DNA from: Herbihabitans rhizosphaerae
GTDB taxonomy: Bacteria > Actinomycetota > Actinomycetes > Mycobacteriales > Pseudonocardiaceae
Length of the DNA stretch: 64,000 nucleotides
Assembly: GCF_004216555.1 (NCBI RefSeq)
Contig: NZ_SGWQ01000002.1
Location: 651,219 to 715,218 of the forward strand
Direction of reading: 5' to 3'
Numbering within the stretch: the stretch's first letter is position 1; each line of letters opens with the position of its first letter. Below, in pieces: positions 33,719 to 42,229 of the stretch. The position numbers and the translations under genes are program-made. Below the pieces are notes generated by a model. It ran no database searches. It saw nothing but the letters and a program-made list of their open reading frames with translations, and was not told where the DNA came from.

Positions 33719-35631
33719 AACGCCAGATCCAACACCGGTACTCCGGGTGGCGTGAACCCGAATACCTGTCCGTAGAACGACAGCTCCGCCTCCAGCGTGC
33801 GCTCGATGGTCTTGGCGCGCCTGAACCCGTGCTGCTCGCCCTCGAACGTAAGGTACGCGTGCGGGATGCCGGTACCGTCCAGCGCTGCCACGAACCGGTC
33901 CGCCTGCTCCGGCGGGCACACCTCGTCCTCGAGCCCCTGCAGCAGGAGCACCGGCCCGGCCAGCTTGTCGATGTGGTTGATCGGGGAGCGTTCGGCGTAC
34001 CGGTCCGCGTGCTCGGGCAGCGTGCCGACCAGGTTCTCGATGTAGCGCGACTCGAAGTCGTGCGTCTCGCCGCCCGCTCCGGTCCACCCGGTGAGGTCCA
34101 GGATCGGGTACATGATCGTGCCGCACCGGTAGGTCCGCACGGTGGTCATCGACGCGGCCGACGTCCAGCCGCCCGCACTGCCGCCGCGCACCGCCAGCCG
34201 CTCGCCGTCCGCGGTGCCCTCCTCGGCCAGCGCCTCCGCCACCGACGCGCAGTCCTGCACGTCGACCACGCCCCACTCGCCGATGAGCAACTCGCGGAAC
34301 GCGCGCCCGTAGCCGGACGATCCGCCGTAGTTCACCGCGACCACGCCCAGCCCACGGCTGGTGAAGTACGCGATCCTCGGATCGAGTGCCCGGCTGGACG
34401 CGCCGGTCGGGCCGCCGTGCACGTGCACCAGGTACGGCGGGAGTTCGCCGTCCGGGCCGGCGAACTCCGGGTTGGTCGGCGGGTACACGTAGGCCGGAAT
34501 CGACCGCCCGTTCTCACCCGTGAACCAGCGCTTCTCCGGCACCGGCAGGTACGCCTCGTCCGGGATGCGCTCCGGCGCCTCGGTCAGCGTGGTCAGCTCG
34601 CCAGTCGACAGGTCCAGCCGCACGACCGCCGAGGACTGGCGCGGCCCGGCCGCCACCGACACGATCACGCCGTCCCGCGCGACCAGGTTCGGCGTCCACA
34701 GTGGATAGTCGTTGTCCACCTCGGTGATCGTGCCGGTGCGCTCGTCCAGTACGGACAGCGCGCCGGACACCAGCACGGCGTGCCGCCCGCCGCCGAGCGG
34801 GGCGAACCAGTGCCAGCCGAGCTTCCACATCGGCCCGCCGAGGTCGTCCTCGATCGTCGCCAGGTTCCGCGCCTGGCCGTCGAGCGTCACCCGGTGCAGG
34901 TTCCACCAGCCGTCCGGGTCGGTCATCGCGAGCAGCGCGTCGTCGGACTCCCACTCGAACTGGCACACCGACTCGCGTTCGCCACCGGCGATCACGCGGT
35001 GCTCGCCGAACGTGCCGTCGTCGTTGATCGGCGCGACGCACAGCTCGGCTGAGTCCCACGGCATGTCCGGGTGATTCCAGCCGATCCACGCGGCGTGCCG
35101 GCCGTCCGGGCTCGGCCGGGGCGCGGTGAGGAAGTGGTGGCTCGCGGTCAGCACGCGCGGCTCGCCGCCGGCGGCCGGGAGCGCCACGAGATCGCGGCGC
35201 ACGTCGGTCGGGCGATCGCCGGTGATCGTCTCGCGGACACACCACACCTCGTCGCCGGTGGCGCGCAGATCGCCGTAGCGCAGGCCGTGCTCGCGCTGTG
35301 GCTCGGCGCTGATCGGCACCGGCTCGCCGCCCGGTTCGGCCAGGTAGACACGCTGGTCGTGCCAGTTGGTGAACGCCACGCGCCCGTCGTCGAGCACCGT
35401 GAACGGGCGACCGCCGTACTCGTGCACGCGGTTGCGCACGTTCCACCGGTCGTCGATCACCTCGACTCCGTCACGCAACAGGGCGACCCGCCCGGACTCG
35501 TGCGGGCGGCTCTCCGCCCACCACACGTGACCGTCGTGCAGGTCCGTCCACTCGGGACTCGTACCGGCCGCCGCTGCGTCGGCCGCGCTGATGGGGGACG
35601 TCCAGGTCCCGTATGCCGCGATGTTGACCAC
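33715..35631 (-). CDS. S9 family peptidase, acylaminoacyl-peptidase-like
   Basis: A 638-residue serine peptidase with N-terminal propeller and C-terminal hydrolase domain. Triad: Ser485 in R-G-G-S-A-G-G, Asp569 in Q-G-L-E-D-E-V-C, His601 in E-G-E-Q-H-G-F. The G-G-S-A-G-G elbow and Q-H-G-F motif point to the S9C branch, not the DPP-IV branch seen at 407. Likely an oligopeptidase or acylaminoacyl-peptidase in the cytoplasm. Begins with GTG, coupled to the LD-carboxypeptidase gene downstream. Confidence 0.9.
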   Translation of the reverse strand: MVNIAAYGTWTSPISAADAAAAGTSPEWTDLHDGHVWWAESRPHESGRVALLRDGVEVIDDRWNVRNRVHEYGGRPFTVLDDGRVAFTNWHDQRVYLAEPGGEPVPISAEPQREHGLRYGDLRATGDEVWCVRETITGDRPTDVRRDLVALPAAGGEPRVLTASHHFLTAPRPSPDGRHAAWIGWNHPDMPWDSAELCVAPINDDGTFGEHRVIAGGERESVCQFEWESDDALLAMTDPDGWWNLHRVTLDGQARNLATIEDDLGGPMWKLGWHWFAPLGGGRHAVLVSGALSVLDERTGTITEVDNDYPLWTPNLVARDGVIVSVAAGPRQSSAVVRLDLSTGELTTLTEAPERIPDEAYLPVPEKRWFTGENGRSIPAYVYPPTNPEFAGPDGELPPYLVHVHGGPTGASSRALDPRIAYFTSRGLGVVAVNYGGSSGYGRAFRELLIGEWGVVDVQDCASVAEALAEEGTADGERLAVRGGSAGGWTSAASMTTVRTYRCGTIMYPILDLTGWTGAGGETHDFESRYIENLVGTLPEHADRYAERSPINHIDKLAGPVLLLQGLEDEVCPPEQADRFVAALDGTGIPHAYLTFEGEQHGFRRAKTIERTLEAELSFYGQVFGFTPPGVPVLDLAL

Positions 35632-35745
35632 AAATGGACCCTATCCATCCGGGCCAACGAGAAACACGCGCCGGAAGCAGGAAGAATCGCGGCGAAGGGG
35701 ACGTTTTCGCTCTGCAGGGGCATGTGCCCTAGGGTCGGAGGTGCC

Positions 35746-36321
35746 ATGGCTCGCGTAATCCACGTCTTTCGTCAACCCGACCGGTTCGTCGCGGGAACCG
35801 TCGGGGAACCCGGCGACCGCACGTTCTACCTGCAGGCCTCCGAGGAGGTCCGCACGATCAGTGTGTCGCTGGAGAAACAGCAGGTCTCCGTGCTGGCCGA
35901 CCGGATCGGGTCGCTGCTCGAAGAGGTACACCGGCGCTTCGGCGCCGAGGTGCCGGAGGAGACACCCGAGGAGGAAGTCGACACCGAACCGCTCCAGGTG
36001 CCCCTCGAGGAGGAGTTCCGCGTCGGCACGATGGGGCTGGGCTGGGACTCCGAATCGCACGCGATCGTGATCGAGTTGCTGGCGGTCACCGAGGGCGAGG
36101 TCGACGAGTCGGTCGTGCTCGACGACACCGAGGAGGGCCCGGACGCGGTGCGGGTGTTCCTCACGCCGTCCGAGGCGCGCGCGTTCGCCGAGCGGGCCGA
36201 CCGGGTGCTCAACGCCGGCCGCAAGCCGTGCCCGCTGTGTGCCGAGCCGCTCGATCCGGACGGTCACGTCTGTCCACGTCAGAATGGCTACCGCCGGCCG
36301 AGTGACGAGCCAGAGGCCTGA
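35746..36321 (+). CDS. DUF3090-family protein
   Basis: A 191-residue actinobacterial conserved protein. It opens M-A-R-V-I-H-V-F-R-Q-P-D-R-F-V-A-G-T-V-G, contains L-G-W-D and a very acidic middle, and ends with a zinc-ribbon-like C-P-L-C ... H-V-C-P-R-Q-N-G-Y. GGAGGTGCC precedes the ATG. It is consistently paired with SCO1664-family genes, as here with a 1-bp gap. No function is established. Confidence 0.92.
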   Translation: MARVIHVFRQPDRFVAGTVGEPGDRTFYLQASEEVRTISVSLEKQQVSVLADRIGSLLEEVHRRFGAEVPEETPEEEVDTEPLQVPLEEEFRVGTMGLGWDSESHAIVIELLAVTEGEVDESVVLDDTEEGPDAVRVFLTPSEARAFAERADRVLNAGRKPCPLCAEPLDPDGHVCPRQNGYRRPSDEPEA

Positions 36322-36322
36322 G

Positions 36323-37117
36323 GTGCGGCCGACCGACCCCGCGGCCGTCGAGCTGATCACGCACGGGACGATCGACGTCGAAGGACGGCTCGTCGACGCG
36401 TCCAACGCCACCCTGTTCGGCGGGATCTCGCTGGACGGTCTCGAGGCCAAGTGCGTGTACAAGCCGATCAACGGCGAGCGCCCGCTGTGGGACTTCCCGG
36501 ACGGCACGCTGGCCGGGCGCGAGGTCGCGTCGTACCTGATCTCCGAGGCGTCCGGCGCGGGGCTGATCCCGCCGACCGTGCACCGCGAGGGGCCGTTCGG
36601 GGCCGGCATGGTGCAACTCTGGGTGGACACCAAGGAAGGCGACGATCTGGTCGACGTCACCGCGCCGTCGGACGTGCCGCCGGGGTGGAAGGCCGTGCTG
36701 CACGCGATGGACCGGTTCGGCGAGCCCGCCGTGCTCGCACACTCGGACAATCCCGGGGTGGCGCTGATGGCCGCGCTGGACGTCGTGCTCAACAACGCCG
36801 ACCGCAAGGGCGGCCACGTGCTGCACGCGACCGACGGTGGCGTGTACGGCGTGGACCATGGCATCTGCCTGCACACGGAGAACAAGCTGCGCACGGTGCT
36901 GTGGGGCTGGATGGGCGAGGCTCTGCCGGCCGAGGCGGTGGACATGTTGCGCGCTCTGCTCGACGCGCTGGCTGGTGATCTCGGCGAGCAACTGCACGAG
37001 CACCTGACCCGGCGCGAGGTCCGCGCACTGGTCGAGCGGACCGAGAACCTGTTGCGGGACAACGCTTTTCCGGAGCCCAGCTCCGAGTGGCGCGCGATCC
37101 CATGGCCAGCGTTCTGA
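36323..37117 (+). CDS. SCO1664-family PI3/4-kinase-like protein
   Basis: A 264-residue protein with a distant phosphatidylinositol-kinase/HipA-like fold: K-C-V-Y-K-P-I-N-G-E-R-P-L-W-D-F-P (nucleotide-binding lysine strand), D-V-V-L-N-N-A-D-R-K-G-G-H-V (catalytic loop) and Y-G-V-D-H-G-I-C-L-H (metal Asp). These residues suggest an intact kinase-type active site. GTG 36323 is preferred, having AGAGG 6 nt upstream, directly after the DUF3090 stop; ATG 36284 is an alternative. Substrate unknown. Confidence 0.9.
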   Translation: MRPTDPAAVELITHGTIDVEGRLVDASNATLFGGISLDGLEAKCVYKPINGERPLWDFPDGTLAGREVASYLISEASGAGLIPPTVHREGPFGAGMVQLWVDTKEGDDLVDVTAPSDVPPGWKAVLHAMDRFGEPAVLAHSDNPGVALMAALDVVLNNADRKGGHVLHATDGGVYGVDHGICLHTENKLRTVLWGWMGEALPAEAVDMLRALLDALAGDLGEQLHEHLTRREVRALVERTENLLRDNAFPEPSSEWRAIPWPAF

Positions 37118-37207
37118 CTGGACCACGGGTAACCCGCTGCCCCTTTGGAGTGGAACCACGCGCGCAATCCCGTGTTCGCGGCTGCTCTCTCAGTAGCGTC
37201 GACAGAC

Positions 37208-38110
37208 ATGAGCGAGAGAGAAATCGCGGCCCGGGATCGTGCGGTCGGTGCCGAGTTGCGGCGGTGGCGTGAGCACGCCGGCTTCGAAGCGAGGGACCTG
37301 GCCCGTGCGCTGAACTGCTCGCCCAGCAAGGTGTCCCACATGGAGCGCGGCACCAGAGGAGTGTCCGAAGTGGACGCTGCCAGGTACCTGGGGCACTGCC
37401 GCCCGCCACACCAGCACATCGACGAGATCCTGGAGTTCTTCCACGAGCACAGCGGCTACTGGGTCCAACACCACGGCATCGAACTCGCGGACTCACTGCG
37501 CAGCCTCATCGCATTGGAGACAACGGCGAGTGCGATCGTGTGCTACGAGTTCGGCGTGGTTCCCGGCTTGTTGCAGACGGAGGACTACACGCGCGCGCTG
37601 GCCATCGAGAGTGGCCTCACGCCTGAGAAGGCCGAGTCTTGCGTGGTCGTGCGCCGCCAGCGACAGGCGCTGCTCGCGCGACGGATGCCTCCGTGGAGCA
37701 CCTTCTTCATCCACGAGAACGCCTTGCGAATGGCCGTTGGCAGTCGCGCGGCCATGAACGAGCAGCTTCTCCACCTTGTGTTCACCGGCTCACGGCAACG
37801 AGTCCAGATCCGTGTCGTGCCGACATCGAGCAGTGCGCATTCGGGCCTACGCGGCCCGTTTCAGTCGATGGCGTACCGCATCGGCCATCCAGTCGTATGT
37901 CTGGACAGCGAAGTGGTCACTGTCCTCGTCGACCGCTCCGAAGCTGTGAAGCGGTACCGATCCATTACCCGTCATCTTGAGACGGTTGCTCTGAACGAGG
38001 GACAATCGCGGTCGTGGCTTGCCCAGATGGCAAGCGAGTACGAGCGACCGCGAGAGGCACCTGATGAGCACGTCGACGCTGGATGTCCGCTGGCGCAGGA
38101 GCAGCTATAG
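37208..38110 (+). CDS. XRE-type HTH regulator with DUF5753 domain
   Basis: A 300-residue protein: HTH at about 15-75 (A-R-D-L-A-R-A-L-N-C-S-P-S-K-V-S-H-M-E-R-G), then the DUF5753 sensor-like domain (I-V-C-Y-E-F-G-V-V-P-G-L-L-Q-T-E-D-Y-T-R-A-L). With the overlapping DUF397 gene it forms the WhiJ-like/Scr1-like pair abundant in filamentous actinobacteria, often linked to development or antibiotic control. TAGCGT (37194-37199) lies 8 nt before the ATG, so the message is probably leaderless. Confidence 0.92.
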   Translation: MSEREIAARDRAVGAELRRWREHAGFEARDLARALNCSPSKVSHMERGTRGVSEVDAARYLGHCRPPHQHIDEILEFFHEHSGYWVQHHGIELADSLRSLIALETTASAIVCYEFGVVPGLLQTEDYTRALAIESGLTPEKAESCVVVRRQRQALLARRMPPWSTFFIHENALRMAVGSRAAMNEQLLHLVFTGSRQRVQIRVVPTSSSAHSGLRGPFQSMAYRIGHPVVCLDSEVVTVLVDRSEAVKRYRSITRHLETVALNEGQSRSWLAQMASEYERPREAPDEHVDAGCPLAQEQL

Positions 38111-38255
38111 CCAGGGAGATGCGACCAGCTCCAACTGCGTCGAGGTGGCACATCCTGGCGCCGCGGTGTCCGTCAGGGACTCGAAGAACGCTGACGGCGA
38201 GATCATCTCGGTATCGCCGCGCGCGTGGGCACGCCTAATGCGTCAGCTCGGATAG
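38064..38255 (+). CDS. DUF397-domain protein
   Basis: A 63-residue protein with the family pattern W-R-R-S-S-Y-S-Q-G ... N-C-V-E-V-A ... V-R-D-S-K-N ... W-A-R-L. The ATG overlaps the HTH gene by 47 bp and follows GAGAGG. DUF397 partners bind or antagonise the DUF5753 regulators in known pairs, sometimes described as toxin-antitoxin-like; direct evidence is limited. The last 21 bp overlap a truncated P-loop gene on the other strand. Confidence 0.92.
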   Translation: MSTSTLDVRWRRSSYSQGDATSSNCVEVAHPGAAVSVRDSKNADGEIISVSPRAWARLMRQLG

Positions 38256-38363
38256 TCCGCGCCGCAGGCCGTGCCGGTCCGCGAGGCGCCGCGCGATGGT
38301 CGACTTGCCGGCACCGCTGCCGCCACCGATCCGGTAGACGTGCCGCAGCCGCTCAGCCAGCAC
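38235..38363 (-). pseudogene. Truncated P-loop kinase/NTPase fragment
   Basis: On the minus strand 42 codons read L-R-H-V-Y-R-I-G-G-G-S-G-A-G-K-S-T-I-A-R-R-L-A-D-R-H-G-L and then leave homology and stop. G-G-G-S-G-A-G-K-S-T is an intact Walker A of a small-molecule kinase or AAA-type ATPase, which should continue for well over 100 residues. The break falls at the 3' end of the HTH/DUF397 pair, suggesting that the pair arrived by a rearrangement that cut this gene. Confidence 0.65.
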
Positions 38364-38422
38364 TGTTCCGCTCAGAGTGAAAGTGAATCGACGGCACACC
38401 GATCGAGGCTAGCTTCGATTGC

Positions 38423-39079
38423 ATGGTGCTCGCATTCAGAGAAACCGGCCCGGCCGACGGGCATCCAGTGGTGCTGCTGCACGCGTTGGGCGGCTCCGGC
38501 GCGGACTGGGAGGAGTTCACAGAAACCCTTGTAGCACAAGGCTTACGGGTGATCGCGGCGGACTTGCCGGGCCACGGTGCCAGTTACCGGGCGGCCCGCT
38601 ACACCGTCGGCGGGATCGCCGACGACGTGGTGGAGCTGATCGACTCGTTGAGCCTCGACGCGTTCGACCTGGTCGGTCACTCGCTGGCCGGGCGGGTCGC
38701 GCCCGTGGTCGCCGCGCGGCTGGGCGACCGGGTGCGGCACCTGGTGATCGAGGACGCGATGGGTCCGCCGGACGAGCCGGTGCACGTCGAGATCTCGGCG
38801 CCTCCGGACGAGGAGCTGGACTTCGACTGGCACGCGGTCGAGCAGCTCTTTCCCTTACTGCGCATGCCCGATCCCGAGTGGTGGTCCGCGCTGGAGAAGA
38901 TCACCGCGCGCACGTTGGTGCTCGACGGCGGCCCCACCACCACGATGGATCGCGCGCTCGTGCTCAAGGTCGGCGAGGCGATCCCGGGCGCGAAAGTGAT
39001 CACCATCGACGCGGGCCATCATATTCACGAGACCAAGCCGGACGAGTTCACCGAGGCGGTGATGCCGTTCTTGAGTTGA
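38423..39079 (+). CDS. Alpha/beta hydrolase
   Basis: A 218-residue hydrolase: V-V-L-L-H-A-L-G-G-S (oxyanion region), G-H-S-L-A-G (nucleophile elbow), L-V-L-D-G-G and D-A-G-H-H-I-H-E (histidine). TAGCTT (38410-38415) lies 7 nt before the ATG, so leaderless expression is likely. The lid region is short. Substrate unknown. Confidence 0.88.
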   Translation: MVLAFRETGPADGHPVVLLHALGGSGADWEEFTETLVAQGLRVIAADLPGHGASYRAARYTVGGIADDVVELIDSLSLDAFDLVGHSLAGRVAPVVAARLGDRVRHLVIEDAMGPPDEPVHVEISAPPDEELDFDWHAVEQLFPLLRMPDPEWWSALEKITARTLVLDGGPTTTMDRALVLKVGEAIPGAKVITIDAGHHIHETKPDEFTEAVMPFLS

Positions 39080-39106
39080 CCTTGTCCCTGGGGGAGACCT
39101 CAGGGT
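39076..39106 (+). promoter_or_regulatory. MerR-type promoter
   Basis: TTGACC (39076-39081) and CAGGGT (39101-39106) are separated by 19 bp, the over-long spacer that MerR activators correct. The spacer contains CCCTGGGGGAG with partial dyad symmetry. It sits just before the MerR-PP2C gene and probably serves autoregulation. Confidence 0.5.
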
Positions 39107-39146
39107 GGGTGTGGCCGGGCACCGTGCTCGGCATGGGGAGGTTTCA

Positions 39147-40199
39147 GTGCTGACGATCGGCGCGTTCGCGCGGGCGTCCCGCCTGTCGCAGAAGGCCTTG
39201 CGGCTCTACGACGAGCTGGGGTTGCTCAAGCCAGCGACCGTGGACCCGGTGTCCGGCTACCGCCGGTACGCACCGGAGCAACTCGAGCGCGCGCGGCTGG
39301 TCGCCTGGCTGCGGCATCTCGGCATGCCACTGGCCCGCATCCAGCAGGTGTGTGATCTCGACGCCGCGCAGGCGGCCGACGAGGTGCGCGCCTACTGGGT
39401 ACAGGTCGAGGTGGACACCGCCGAACGGCGAAAGCTGGCCGCCTTCCTCATCGAGCAGCTGTCCAGAAAGGACGCTCCCATGACCGGTGAGGCACCGACA
39501 CTCGACATCCGCTTCGCGATGCGCACCGATCGCGGCCTCGTGCGGGAGTCCAACCAGGACTCCGGCTACGCGGGCGCCCGGCTGCTCGCGGTGGCCGACG
39601 GCTTCGGCGCGCACGGCGAACCGGCCAGCGCCGTGGCCATCGACGCGTTGAAACCGCTCGACAGCGCGCTGCCGGCCGGCGACCTGCTCAACGCGCTGTC
39701 CGACGCGGTCGACCGGGCCGGCGCGGCGGTCGGCGACTGCGTGGCCGACGGCACGAGCGGGACGACGCTGACAGCGATGGTCTGGTCCGGCTCACAGCTC
39801 GGCCTGGTGCACGTGGGCGACTCGCGGGTCTACCTGATGCGCGACGGCGAGCTGTTCCGGTTCACCCACGACCACACGATCGTGCAGTCGTTGATCGACG
39901 AGGGGCGGCTGACCGAGGAGGAGGCGGAGACGCACCCGCAACGGGCGATCCTGGCGCGGGCGCTGCACGGCGAGGCGGTCCAGCCGCACCTGGAGCTGCG
40001 GGACGCGCGGGCCGGTGATCGCTACCTGCTGTGCTCGGACGGGCTGTACGGCGTGGTCCACACCGACGAGCTGCGCATGGTGCTGACCACGAAGCCCGAC
40101 CCGGAGCAGGCCGTGCGGCACCCGGTCGAGTTGGCCAACTCCAAGGGCGGCCCGGACAACGTGACCTGCGTGGTCGCCGATCTCGTGGCGGCCACATGA
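39147..40199 (+). CDS. MerR-type HTH fused to PP2C phosphatase
   Basis: A 350-residue fusion. Residues 1-75 are a MerR winged helix (L-T-I-G-A-F-A-R-A-S-R-L-S-Q-K-A-L-R-L-Y-D), then a coiled-coil dimerisation helix to about 108. Residues 117-348 are a PP2C Ser/Thr phosphatase with the metal motifs E-S-N-Q-D138, V-A-D151-G, H-V-G-D-S-R-V-Y, L-L-C-S-D-G and G-G-P-D-N, all acids present. GTG 39147 follows GGGGAGG. A second in-frame ATG at 39480 has its own AGAAAGGA and could give a free phosphatase. May couple dephosphorylation signalling to transcription. Confidence 0.9.
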   Translation: MLTIGAFARASRLSQKALRLYDELGLLKPATVDPVSGYRRYAPEQLERARLVAWLRHLGMPLARIQQVCDLDAAQAADEVRAYWVQVEVDTAERRKLAAFLIEQLSRKDAPMTGEAPTLDIRFAMRTDRGLVRESNQDSGYAGARLLAVADGFGAHGEPASAVAIDALKPLDSALPAGDLLNALSDAVDRAGAAVGDCVADGTSGTTLTAMVWSGSQLGLVHVGDSRVYLMRDGELFRFTHDHTIVQSLIDEGRLTEEEAETHPQRAILARALHGEAVQPHLELRDARAGDRYLLCSDGLYGVVHTDELRMVLTTKPDPEQAVRHPVELANSKGGPDNVTCVVADLVAAT

Positions 40200-40233
40200 C
40201 GCGTTCTCAGCAAACGGGTGGCACATTGGAGAC

Positions 40234-41190
40234 ATGCTGACTGGATCGAACTCGAAGAGGGGCGCGCGGCGGGTGTGGCCTCGGTCGTTCTCCGACCGGC
40301 TGACCGCACCGCTGCCGCGGCCGGCCGACATGGTCCGGATCATGCGCGAGGGCGGGTTCCGCGGGTCCACAGTGGACGCGGACCGGATTCCCGTGCTGCG
40401 CAACGGTTTGGCGCCCGTTCCGACCGGAACGACGGCGCTCACCTGGGTCGGCCACGCCACGTACCTGATCCGGATGGGCGGCGCGTGCGTGCTGGCCGAC
40501 CCGGTGTGGTCGGACAAGATCCCCGGCGTGCCGCGCCGGCTCACTCCGCCCGGCGTCGCCTGGTCCGAACTGCCCAAGGTGGACGCGGTGGTGATCAGTC
40601 ACAACCACTACGACCACCTGGACGCGCCGACGATCAAGCGGCTGCCGAGGAACACGCCCGTGCTGGTGCCCGCCGGGCTGGGCGAGTGGTTCACCCGCCG
40701 CGGGTTCACCGACGTGACCGAACTGGACTGGTGGGAGTCCGCCGAGGTGGCAGGCCTGCGGTTCGACTTCGTGCCGGCCCACCACTGGAGCCGGCGCGGC
40801 GTGCGCGACACCTGCCGCAGCCTGTGGGGCGGCTGGGTGATCACCGACGACCCCGGCTTCCGGGTGTTCCACGCGGGTGACACCGGCTACGGCCACTGGT
40901 TCGGCGAGATCGGCGAGCGCTACCCGGACATCGACGTCGCGATGCTGCCGATCGGGGCGTACGCGCCGCGCTGGTTCATGAAGTCGGTGCACATGGATCC
41001 GGACGAGGCGGTCAAAGCACTCGACGACCTGGGCGCACAACGGCTGGCCAGCATGCACTGGGGCACGTTCGTGCTCACCCAGGAGCCGGTGATCGAACCG
41101 CTCGACCGGATCCGTGAGGTGTGGGCGGCCCGCGGCAAGGATCAAGCGGACCTGTGGGATCTCGCCGTGGGGGAGACCCGCTGCCTCTGA
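40234..41190 (+). CDS. MBL-fold hydrolase, NAPE-PLD/UlaG-like
   Basis: A 318-residue metallo-hydrolase with a complete di-metal signature: S-H-N-H-Y-D-H-L-D, A-H-H-W-S, H-A-G-D-T-G-Y and S-M-H-W-G-T-F. T-W-V-G-H-A-T-Y-L-I-R at the N-terminus is typical of the N-acylphosphatidylethanolamine phospholipase D-like branch. No signal peptide or TM segment is evident. The real substrate in bacteria is unsettled. It starts 34 bp after the MerR-PP2C stop. Carries a GTCCACAGTGGAC repeat at 40365-40377. Confidence 0.9.
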   Translation: MLTGSNSKRGARRVWPRSFSDRLTAPLPRPADMVRIMREGGFRGSTVDADRIPVLRNGLAPVPTGTTALTWVGHATYLIRMGGACVLADPVWSDKIPGVPRRLTPPGVAWSELPKVDAVVISHNHYDHLDAPTIKRLPRNTPVLVPAGLGEWFTRRGFTDVTELDWWESAEVAGLRFDFVPAHHWSRRGVRDTCRSLWGGWVITDDPGFRVFHAGDTGYGHWFGEIGERYPDIDVAMLPIGAYAPRWFMKSVHMDPDEAVKALDDLGAQRLASMHWGTFVLTQEPVIEPLDRIREVWAARGKDQADLWDLAVGETRCL

Positions 41191-41202
41191 TGTCGGGTTG
41201 TC

Positions 41203-41559
41203 TCAGCAGTGGGCGTTGACGGCGGCCAAGAACTTGGAACCGGACCATCGGTGCGGACCGAGCTCACGGAATCCCACGGTCACCGTCGTCGAGGCGCGCA
41301 CGATCTGTCCCTGTTTGAGGAATCCGACTATCTTGGCGTTGTTGTTCGGCGCTTCGCGGATCCTGAGCGATGCCGTGGTCACCTTGTAGCAGGCAGTCGC
41401 GCCCCTTGGTACCGCCGCCACTTCATGCACACCAGGAACCTCACGCGTTTGGGTCGCCGCGGACATGTGCGATACCTCCGGAGTCGCGGCCGCGGGGAGA
41501 GCGAATAGTCCGGCTCCACCGATGGTCAGCAGTGCGACAGCGGCAAGTTTCGTTTTCAT
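41203..41559 (-). CDS. Small secreted SH3-like protein
   Basis: A 118-residue protein with signal peptide (M-K-T-K-L-A-A-V-A-L-L-T-I ... A-L-P-A-A-A) and a C-terminal bacterial SH3-type unit (V-T-T-A-S-L-R-I-R-E-A-P-N-N-N-A-K-I-V-G-F-L). Two cysteines, C63-type and the last residue, could form a disulfide. ATG 41559 is preferred over 41580 because AAGGA lies at correct spacing. Likely binds cell-wall peptides or proteins outside the cell. Second in a tandem with the SH3-like gene at 41662. Confidence 0.82.
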   Translation of the reverse strand: MKTKLAAVALLTIGGAGLFALPAAATPEVSHMSAATQTREVPGVHEVAAVPRGATACYKVTTASLRIREAPNNNAKIVGFLKQGQIVRASTTVTVGFRELGPHRWSGSKFLAAVNAHC

Positions 41560-41661
41560 CGTCGTTATCCTTCCCCTCATTGGTATTAGACAGAGTGTCC
41601 CGGCAGGGTTTCTGCCGGAACACTCGTCTCTATGCTCGTGGTCCCGCCGTGAATGGTCAGA

Positions 41662-42012
41662 TCACACGATCTTCAAACCAGGTACCGGTTGGTTGTTCGC
41701 GCCACCCTTGATGTACACGACGCTGACCCACACTTTCTTGTGGCCATTGTCGTCGTCGGTCAGCGCCCACCAGGTGTTCTCGTACGCGCCCACCTTGACC
41801 CGAACCTTCGTGTTCGACTGGTGGTAAAAGTAGTTGCGACCAGCTTTCAATCGCCCCACCCGCCGGCCGCCCGGCTTGTCATAGCTCGGCGCTTCCGCCC
41901 ACGTCACCTTCCACGTCACCCCAGGCGGCGCAAGGGTTTCCGCGAAGGACTCCATGGCGTCGTCTTCGAGTTCCTCCGCTGGCACGACAATCTCGTCAAC
42001 GGCACTGCTCAC
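41662..42012 (-). CDS. Small SH3-like protein without signal peptide
   Basis: A 116-residue protein. After an acidic N-terminus (V-P-A-E-E-L-E-D-D-A-M-E) comes an SH3-like unit: V-T-W-A-E-A-P-S-Y-D-K-P, N-T-W-W-A-L-T and the tail G-G-A-N-N-Q-P-V-P-G-L, a motif seen in actinobacterial SH3-like small proteins. GTG 42012 has GGGGAGG 9 nt upstream. The lack of a signal peptide next to a secreted paralog-like neighbour is odd; the acidic segment looks like a leader. Function unknown. Confidence 0.75.
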   Translation of the reverse strand: MSSAVDEIVVPAEELEDDAMESFAETLAPPGVTWKVTWAEAPSYDKPGGRRVGRLKAGRNYFYHQSNTKVRVKVGAYENTWWALTDDDNGHKKVWVSVVYIKGGANNQPVPGLKIV

Positions 42013-42154
42013 GGTTGATCAGCCTCCCCGTAGATAAAACAGCTTCACATAAGTGCGACTGTTATCGACGTTCCGCCAATCACTATCCCCGCGCCTGTAT
42101 CGGAAAGCCAGGGTGGTCACCGTGTCGTGTCCGGGCCTCACTCACATAGTCTCG

Positions 42155-42168
42155 CGATTGCGCAATCG
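42155..42168. promoter_or_regulatory. 14-bp palindrome in 217-bp intergenic region
   Basis: CGATTGCGCAATCG is a perfect palindrome about 145 bp before the SH3-like gene and just past the end of the marR gene. The rest of 42013-42229 is relatively AT-rich near 42030-42090 and probably holds the SH3 gene promoter; no gene is seen. Confidence 0.4.
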
Positions 42169-42229
42169 GTGACGTCTTACTCGTTCTTTCGTCCACCAAG
42201 AGAGGTAGCGCCCATTCGGCGCCAAGCCG

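Noticed and set aside
30584-33775. A 1063-codon plus-strand open frame
   Set aside because: Overlaps mptB and the LD-carboxypeptidase in other frames, with Arg/Pro-rich composition; a GC artefact.
37208-38255. Classical toxin-antitoxin module
   Set aside because: DUF5753/DUF397 pairs are sometimes labelled so, but neither protein has a recognisable toxin fold; kept as a regulator pair.
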